A stretch of DNA of 10,255 nucleotides, taken from an uncultured Collinsella sp. Its GTDB lineage: Bacteria; Actinomycetota; Coriobacteriia; Coriobacteriales; Coriobacteriaceae. The stretch is taken from positions 1 through 10,255 of the forward strand of contig UREZ01000065.1 in NCBI GenBank assembly GCA_900547025.1, read 5' to 3'. Of the stretch, positions 6,468-10,255 are shown in pieces (the stretch's first letter is position 1; the number at the start of each line of letters is the position of its first letter). The notes beneath the pieces are model-generated. The model was not told the DNA's origin. It worked only from the letters and a program-made list of their open reading frames with translations, and made no database searches. Position numbers and translations under genes: made by a program.

Positions 6468-6575
6468 GGCAACTTGGGGACGATTTGGCAGTTCAAATTG
6501 ACTGCTTTGATAGAGCGGCGGGTGGTATCCTTGGTAGCCCTGTGCTGCAAACGCACCTTAAACGCAAGGAGTCCC

Positions 6576-8723
6576 ATGGATCTTATCGCCCAGCTCGCCC
6601 ACGAGCTCAACCTTAAGGCCGCCAACATCGAGGCAGCCGTCAAGCTCATCGACGAGGGCAACACCATCCCCTTTATCTCGCGCTACCGCAAGGAAGCAAC
6701 GGGCGGCATGGACGACGTCGCCCTGCGCGCACTCGACGAGCGCCTGTCCTACCTGCGCAATCTTGAACAGCGCAAAGAGGACGTCATTCCGCTCATCGAT
6801 GCCCAAGGCAAACTCACGCCCGAACTCGAGCAGCAGATTCGCGAGGCCACGCAGCTCCAGCGTGTCGAGGACCTCTACAAGCCCTACCGCAAAAAGCGTA
6901 TGACCCGCGCGCAGAAGGCCCGCGAGGCAGGCCTGGAGCCGCTCGCCAACATGATCATCATGCAGGCATCCGCCAAGGGCAGCGCACTCGACGCCGCCGC
7001 AGCATACGTCAACGAGGAAGCCGGCTTCGACACGCCCGAGAAGGCGCTCGCCGGCGCGGCGGACATCGTGGCCGAGACGGTGGCCGAGGACCCCGAGAAC
7101 GTCGCCGACCTGCGTGCCTTTACGCAAAACACCGCAGACATCGTCGTCGAGGCCACCGACCCCACCGAGAAGACCCCCTACGAGCCGTACTACAGCTATG
7201 ATGAGCCGCTGCGCCGTATACCCAACCACCGCGTGCTGGCTATCGACCGCGGTGAGCGCGAGGGCAAGCTCCGCGTGCGCGTGAACGTCGACGGCGCCGC
7301 CGCCACGGCACGCCTCGGCAGCCGTTGGCCCCGACGCCAGGGCGTCTTCGCGCCCGTCTTTGACGCCGCCATCGCCGACGGCTACAAGCGCCTCATGGCC
7401 CCCTCGCTGGAGCGCGAGGCCCGCGCCAAACTCACCGTCCGTGCGCAGACCGAGGCCATCAATGTCTTTGCCAAGAATCTCGAGGGCCTGCTCTCGGCAC
7501 GCCCCGTGCGCGGCGCCCGCGTGCTCGCGCTCGATCCGGGCTACCGCACCGGCTGCAAGGTCGCCGTCATGGACGAGACCGGCAAGCTGCTCGACCACGG
7601 CGTGGTCTACCCCACCAAGCCGCGCCACGACGTCGCCGGCACCAAGCGCGAGCTCGCCTGCCTCGTCAAAAAGGACAGCGTCAACACTATCGTCATCGGC
7701 AACGGCACCGCCAGCCGCGAGACCGAGGAAGTCGTCTCGGAGTTCATCGCCGAGCAGGCGCCTGAGCTGCGATACACCATCGTCAACGAGGCCGGCGCAT
7801 CGGTGTACTCCGCCTCCGAGCTCGCCAGCCAGGAGTATCCCGATCTGGACGTCACCGTGCGTGGCGCCATGAGCCTGGGCCGCCGTCTACAGGACCCGCT
7901 GGCAGAGCTCGTCAAGATCCCGCCCCAGTCCATCGGCGTTGGCCAGTACCAGCACGACCTTGACCAGGCCGAGCTCTCACGCACCCTGGGCCATGTGGTG
8001 GAGGACGTCGTCAACCGCGTGGGCGTCGACGTGAATACCGCGAGCGCAAGCCTGCTGGGATACGTATCGGGCATCACGCCGAGCGTGGCCAAAAACATCG
8101 TGGCCTACCGCGAGGAAAACGGTGCCTTTACCGATCGCCGCCAGCTTAAGAAGGTCCCCAAACTAGGACCCAAGGCATACCTCAACGCCGCGGGCTTCCT
8201 GCGCATCAGCGGCGGCAAGAACCCGCTCGACGCGACGAGCGTCCACCCCGAGAGCTACGAGGTGGCCACGTCCGTCCTGAAGCGCGCCGGCGTTGGGGCC
8301 AGCGAGCTCAGCCGCGGCGGCGTGCCCGACATCGAGCGCCGTCTGGGCAGCATCTCGGCACTGGCCAGCGACCTAGACTGCGGTACCCTCACGCTCATCG
8401 ACATCGTCAACGAGCTCAAAAAGCCCGGCCGCGACCCGCGAGACGACGCGCCCGAGGTGGTCTTTAGCCGCTCGGCGCTTTCCATCGATGACCTGGAGCC
8501 CGGCATGGAACTCAAGGGCACGGTGCGCAACGTTGTGGACTTTGGCGCCTTCGTCGACGTGGGCGTGCACCAGGACGGCCTCGTGCATATCTCAAAGCTG
8601 GCCAACCGCTTTGTCAAGCACCCGAGCGACGTGGTGCGCGTCGGCGACACGGTCAAGGTATGGGTGGAGAAGGTCGACCGCGACCGCAAGAAGATCTCGC
8701 TCACCATGGTACAGGGCAAGTAA
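6576..8723 (+). CDS. tex: Tex, S1-domain RNA-binding transcription accessory protein
   Basis: A 715-residue cytosolic nucleic-acid-binding protein, the bacterial relative of eukaryotic Spt6. The N-terminal Tex domain carries the hallmark GNTIPFISRYRKEATGG near residues 28-44. A YqgF/RNase H-like domain begins near VLALDPGYRTGC (Asp at 320). The conserved stretch SVYSASELASQEYPDLDV is near 410, followed by RRLQDPLAELVKI and IGVGQYQHD. Helix-hairpin-helix repeats occupy about 485-545 (NTASASLLGYVSGI, then FTDRRQLKKVPKLGPKAY). An S1 RNA-binding domain spans about 640-711 (GTVRNVVDFGAFVDVGVHQDGLVHIS). The ATG at 6576 follows AAGGAG (6566-6571) and begins the normal family N-terminus. An upstream in-frame ATG at 6432 would run through the terminator hairpin and is rejected. 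It appears to be a single-gene unit. The gene converges on the transaldolase gene. Confidence 0.96.
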   Translation: MDLIAQLAHELNLKAANIEAAVKLIDEGNTIPFISRYRKEATGGMDDVALRALDERLSYLRNLEQRKEDVIPLIDAQGKLTPELEQQIREATQLQRVEDLYKPYRKKRMTRAQKAREAGLEPLANMIIMQASAKGSALDAAAAYVNEEAGFDTPEKALAGAADIVAETVAEDPENVADLRAFTQNTADIVVEATDPTEKTPYEPYYSYDEPLRRIPNHRVLAIDRGEREGKLRVRVNVDGAAATARLGSRWPRRQGVFAPVFDAAIADGYKRLMAPSLEREARAKLTVRAQTEAINVFAKNLEGLLSARPVRGARVLALDPGYRTGCKVAVMDETGKLLDHGVVYPTKPRHDVAGTKRELACLVKKDSVNTIVIGNGTASRETEEVVSEFIAEQAPELRYTIVNEAGASVYSASELASQEYPDLDVTVRGAMSLGRRLQDPLAELVKIPPQSIGVGQYQHDLDQAELSRTLGHVVEDVVNRVGVDVNTASASLLGYVSGITPSVAKNIVAYREENGAFTDRRQLKKVPKLGPKAYLNAAGFLRISGGKNPLDATSVHPESYEVATSVLKRAGVGASELSRGGVPDIERRLGSISALASDLDCGTLTLIDIVNELKKPGRDPRDDAPEVVFSRSALSIDDLEPGMELKGTVRNVVDFGAFVDVGVHQDGLVHISKLANRFVKHPSDVVRVGDTVKVWVEKVDRDRKKISLTMVQGK

Positions 8724-8730
8724 ACCGCCA

Positions 8731-8950
8731 AAGCAAAGGTACCCCCTGTAGCGACGTGCAAAATCGCGAGTATTCTGCAAATTCCACCGTTCCGGATGCC
8801 CCTCAGAGACGAAAAAGCAAAAAACAGCCCCCGTTTTAGCGTCGTCAGAGCCAAAACGGGGGCCGTTCCATGCTTCGGTTAACTGATAAAGACCTTTACC
8901 TTGCTGAATACTCGCGATTTTGCACGTCGCTACAGGGGGTACCCTTGCTT
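8731..8950. repeat. 220-bp element with 50-bp inverted termini between convergent genes
   Basis: The left arm 8731-8780 is the reverse complement of the right arm 8901-8950 at 48 of 50 positions; the mismatches are 8737/8944 and 8776/8905. The inner 120 bases contain a terminator hairpin (8827-8863) and nothing that reads as a gene. The left arm begins seven bases after the tex stop codon, and the right arm overlaps the transaldolase stop codon by two bases, so the element fills the entire gap. It could be a non-autonomous, MITE-like insertion, a dispersed genomic repeat, or a large RNA hairpin shared by the two 3' ends. No clear target-site duplication is visible at the outer edges. Confidence 0.88.
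8811..8863 (-). terminator. rho-independent terminator for the transaldolase gene
   Basis: GCCCCCGTTTT (8827-8837) pairs perfectly with AAAACGGGGGC (8853-8863), an 11-bp stem with a 15-base loop. On the minus strand the hairpin is followed by runs of T broken by single bases (complement of the A-rich 8811-8825), so it is oriented to stop transcription of the transaldolase gene about 85 bases past its stop codon. On the plus strand there is no T-run after the stem. The A-plus-T stem ends could still give some termination of tex. Confidence 0.8.
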
Positions 8951-9653
8951 ACGGCAGAATATGAAAGCCGAGCGAGGCGATATCCTTGGCAAAGCCGCGG
9001 ACGGTGTCGAGCGAGACCTCGTACGGGTCGCGGCCGATGTTCTTGCGCTTGGCCAGGATGCTGTTGGGCACCGTGATGATCTGGCAACCGCAGGCCTCGG
9101 CCTGGTAAATGTTGATGAGCTCGCGCGTGGACGCCCACAGGACCTCACAGTTGGGCTTGGCAGCGGCCTTCTTGACCGACTCCGTCATAAACGGAATGGG
9201 GTCGACGCCGGTATCGGCGATACGGCCGGCAAAGAGCGAGATAATAGACGGCGTCTCGGTGTCAACGGCCTCGACCATCTCGTCAACCTGCCCGGGAGTA
9301 AAGATGGTGGTGACGTTGACCTTGATGCCGTCGGCCGAAAGCTTGCGCACCAGCTCGGCGGTGGACTCGCCCTTGGTGGTCACGCACGGAATCTTGACGT
9401 AGACGTTCTCGGCCCAGGTAGCGATCTCGCGGGCCTCGACCTCCATGGTCTCGACGTCGTCGGCAAATACCTCAAACGAGACGGATACATCGGTGATGTG
9501 GGCCAGGACCTCCTTGGCAAACGCGCGGTAATCCGTCACGCCGCCCTTCTTCATAAGGGACGGGTTGGTCGTGAAACCCTGAACGTTGCCGTTCTCGTAC
9601 ATGTCAAGCATGCCCTCGAGGTTTGCACCGTCAGCGAACACCTTGATTGCCAT
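8949..9653 (-). CDS. transaldolase-family protein (small TalC/FSA-type)
   Basis: A 234-residue cytosolic class I aldolase of the short transaldolase / fructose-6-phosphate aldolase family. Such enzymes transfer or release dihydroxyacetone units from sugar phosphates in the non-oxidative pentose phosphate pathway. It begins MAIKVFADGANLE, has GFTTNPSLM at 26-34, and carries the Schiff-base lysine Lys87 in VYVKIP. SLFAGRIADTG (140-150) follows the barrel pattern. The residue matching Tyr131 of E. coli FsaA is Phe141, as in true transaldolases, which favours transaldolase over fructose-6-phosphate aldolase activity. The start at 9653 is chosen because it begins the conserved N-terminus and has AAAGGA (9668-9663) upstream. 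An in-frame ATG eight codons earlier (9677) lies before that site. It has its own likely promoter and terminator. Confidence 0.9.
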   Translation of the reverse strand: MAIKVFADGANLEGMLDMYENGNVQGFTTNPSLMKKGGVTDYRAFAKEVLAHITDVSVSFEVFADDVETMEVEAREIATWAENVYVKIPCVTTKGESTAELVRKLSADGIKVNVTTIFTPGQVDEMVEAVDTETPSIISLFAGRIADTGVDPIPFMTESVKKAAAKPNCEVLWASTRELINIYQAEACGCQIITVPNSILAKRKNIGRDPYEVSLDTVRGFAKDIASLGFHILP

Positions 9654-9683
9654 CTGCCTGATTCCTTTCGTTAGCATACGGCC

Positions 9684-9726
9684 GATAAACTGCTAAACAC
9701 TTTACCTACGTTTATCAAGGCGTGAA
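9684..9726 (-). promoter_or_regulatory. candidate promoter and operator of the transaldolase gene
   Basis: On the minus strand TTCACG (9726-9721) and TAAAGT (9704-9699), 16 bases apart, each match four of six consensus positions and lie about 45 bases before the start codon. An inverted repeat GATAAAC (9684-9690) / GTTTATC (9710-9716) places one half between the -35 and -10 boxes and the other near the predicted transcription start. That position suits a repressor operator. No specific regulator is identified. Confidence 0.35.
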
Positions 9727-9758
9727 CTGCGGTTTTTTATCTTCTCGGCGAACGGTAT

Positions 9759-9835
9759 AAACGCTTTAGCGTTTTTGAGCACACCTTCCAGCAGCAAAAC
9801 GATTTTGCAGGGCGGGCCCATTTGAGCCGCCCGCC
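9759..9835. other. three small hairpins between the HAD and transaldolase genes
   Basis: Stems are AAACGC/GCGTTT (9759-9764 with 9769-9774), GCAAAA/TTTTGC (9794-9799 with 9803-9808), and GGCGGGC/GCCCGCC (9811-9817 with 9829-9835). The GC-rich one, 30 bases after the HAD stop codon on the minus strand, is the likeliest terminator for that gene, but it lacks a T-run. The first has a T-run only on the plus strand, where no gene lies upstream. No gene is visible in the 9654-9864 gap. Confidence 0.35.
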
Positions 9836-9864
9836 GCGGGTGAACGGTAATTGGGCGGTTCCCG

Positions 9865-10255
9865 CTAGATCAACCCAAAGTGGCGCATCGCCGTGACGGT
9901 GCCGTCGTGCTCGACGTCGTCGGTCACATAGTCGGCGACCGCCTTGACCTCGGGCATGGCGTTGCCCATGGCGACAGCCATCTCGACAGCGGCGAGTATG
10001 CCCAGGTCGTTGCCCGAATCGCCGAAGCCAAAGGTGTGCGCGTTACGGCTGCATCCCAGATACTCCAGTGCTTGCGCCACGCCCACGCCCTTGTCAATGC
10101 CCTTGGGGCTCAGCTCGCGGTTTGCTTGCTGGGCTCGCTTGGAAGATCGGCGGTAAACGCGTCTCCCAGTCAATCCGGCACCGCCGAGGCAAACCCCACA
10201 CGCGCCCGCCGGCAAGCGGCACGCGCCCGCCAACGCAAAGGTCCGGCGGGACGCA
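9865..10255 (-). CDS. Cof-type HAD-family phosphatase, C-terminal part (possibly damaged upstream)
   Basis: The last ~85 residues are a clear HAD hydrolase core of the Cof/YidA type, cytosolic phosphatases for sugar phosphates, nucleotides or flavin precursors. RELSPKGIDKG carries the motif III lysine. FGFGDSGNDLGIL (GDSGND at 10023-10006) is the motif IV acidic metal-binding loop. AVAMGNAMPEVKAVADYVT and DGTVTAMRHFGLI are the usual C-terminal phrases. The N-terminal DxD nucleophile and cap domain lie outside the window. Upstream of about 10115 the same frame stays open but reads as low-complexity Arg/Ala/Gly sequence unlike a Cof cap domain, and the bases include a 12-bp direct repeat. The gene may therefore be frameshifted or rearranged there, or the window edge may be poor sequence. 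The core assignment is firm; integrity is not. Confidence 0.75.
   Translation of the reverse strand, partial: ASRRTFALAGACRLPAGACGVCLGGAGLTGRRVYRRSSKRAQQANRELSPKGIDKGVGVAQALEYLGCSRNAHTFGFGDSGNDLGILAAVEMAVAMGNAMPEVKAVADYVTDDVEHDGTVTAMRHFGLI

Noticed and set aside
6498..6531. Promoter for tex from TTGACT (6498-6503)
   Set aside because: No acceptable -10 box lies 16-18 bases downstream; TGGTAT and TATCCT are 19 and 22 bases away.
6432..6575. 48-codon N-terminal extension of Tex from an upstream ATG
   Set aside because: It would be translated from a terminator hairpin without a ribosome site; the ATG at 6576 has AAGGAG and gives the family N-terminus.
6558..7628. Long minus-strand frame opposite tex
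   Set aside because: Antisense shadow of a firmly identified gene.
8731..8950. Complete insertion sequence
   Set aside because: No transposase or open frame fits inside the 220 bases, and no target duplication is visible; at most a non-autonomous element.
8901..9674. 257-codon plus-strand frame opposite the transaldolase gene
   Set aside because: It starts in the right arm of the inverted repeat and then mirrors the transaldolase codons; no domain is visible.

Overview
The window is a high-GC bacterial chromosome segment with short 5'-AAGGAG-like ribosome binding sites, dense C-ending codons and GTG starts. Gene content and intergenic style suggest an actinobacterium of the Coriobacteriia, most likely a gut Collinsella. 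That assignment is an inference from pattern, not a database match.

Layout. (1) Positions 1-264 are the 3' end of an ABC exporter ATPase gene. (2) Positions 265-797 hold no credible gene. They carry a folded element (284-348), a rho-independent terminator (389-426), an unusual array of six 16-bp units in alternating orientation with an exact 62-bp dimer period (436-607), and a weak promoter. (3) Positions 798-1889 encode a membrane GGDEF diguanylate cyclase. (4) A LysR regulator on the minus strand (1933-2811) is divergent from a plus-strand group of three genes: a short-chain dehydrogenase (3045-3926), an OFA-type major facilitator (3993-5249) and a Gfo/Idh/MocA dehydrogenase (5320-6360). 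A strong terminator follows at 6433-6467. (5) tex (6576-8723) encodes the RNA-binding transcription accessory protein and converges on a minus-strand transaldolase gene (8949-9653). The gap between them is occupied by a ~220-bp element with 50-bp inverted termini that hold a nested terminator for the transaldolase. (6) The window ends with the 3' part of a Cof-type HAD phosphatase gene on the minus strand, whose upstream part does not read cleanly.

How the genes may work together. The LysR/SDR/MFS/Gfo-Idh-MocA set has the form of a small inducible catabolic unit: a transporter imports a small organic acid or polyol-like substrate, and two NAD(P)-dependent dehydrogenases interconvert its hydroxyl and keto groups under control of the divergent LysR protein. 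The substrate cannot be read from the sequence. The transaldolase and HAD phosphatase are ordinary carbon-metabolism genes. The diguanylate cyclase adds a c-di-GMP signalling input with an extracytoplasmic sensor.

The most unusual content is intergenic: the 62-bp-period alternating repeat array at 436-607 and the long inverted-repeat element at 8731-8950. Both look like repeat families that could be dispersed in this genome. No tRNA, rRNA, transposase gene, CRISPR array or prophage gene is visible.
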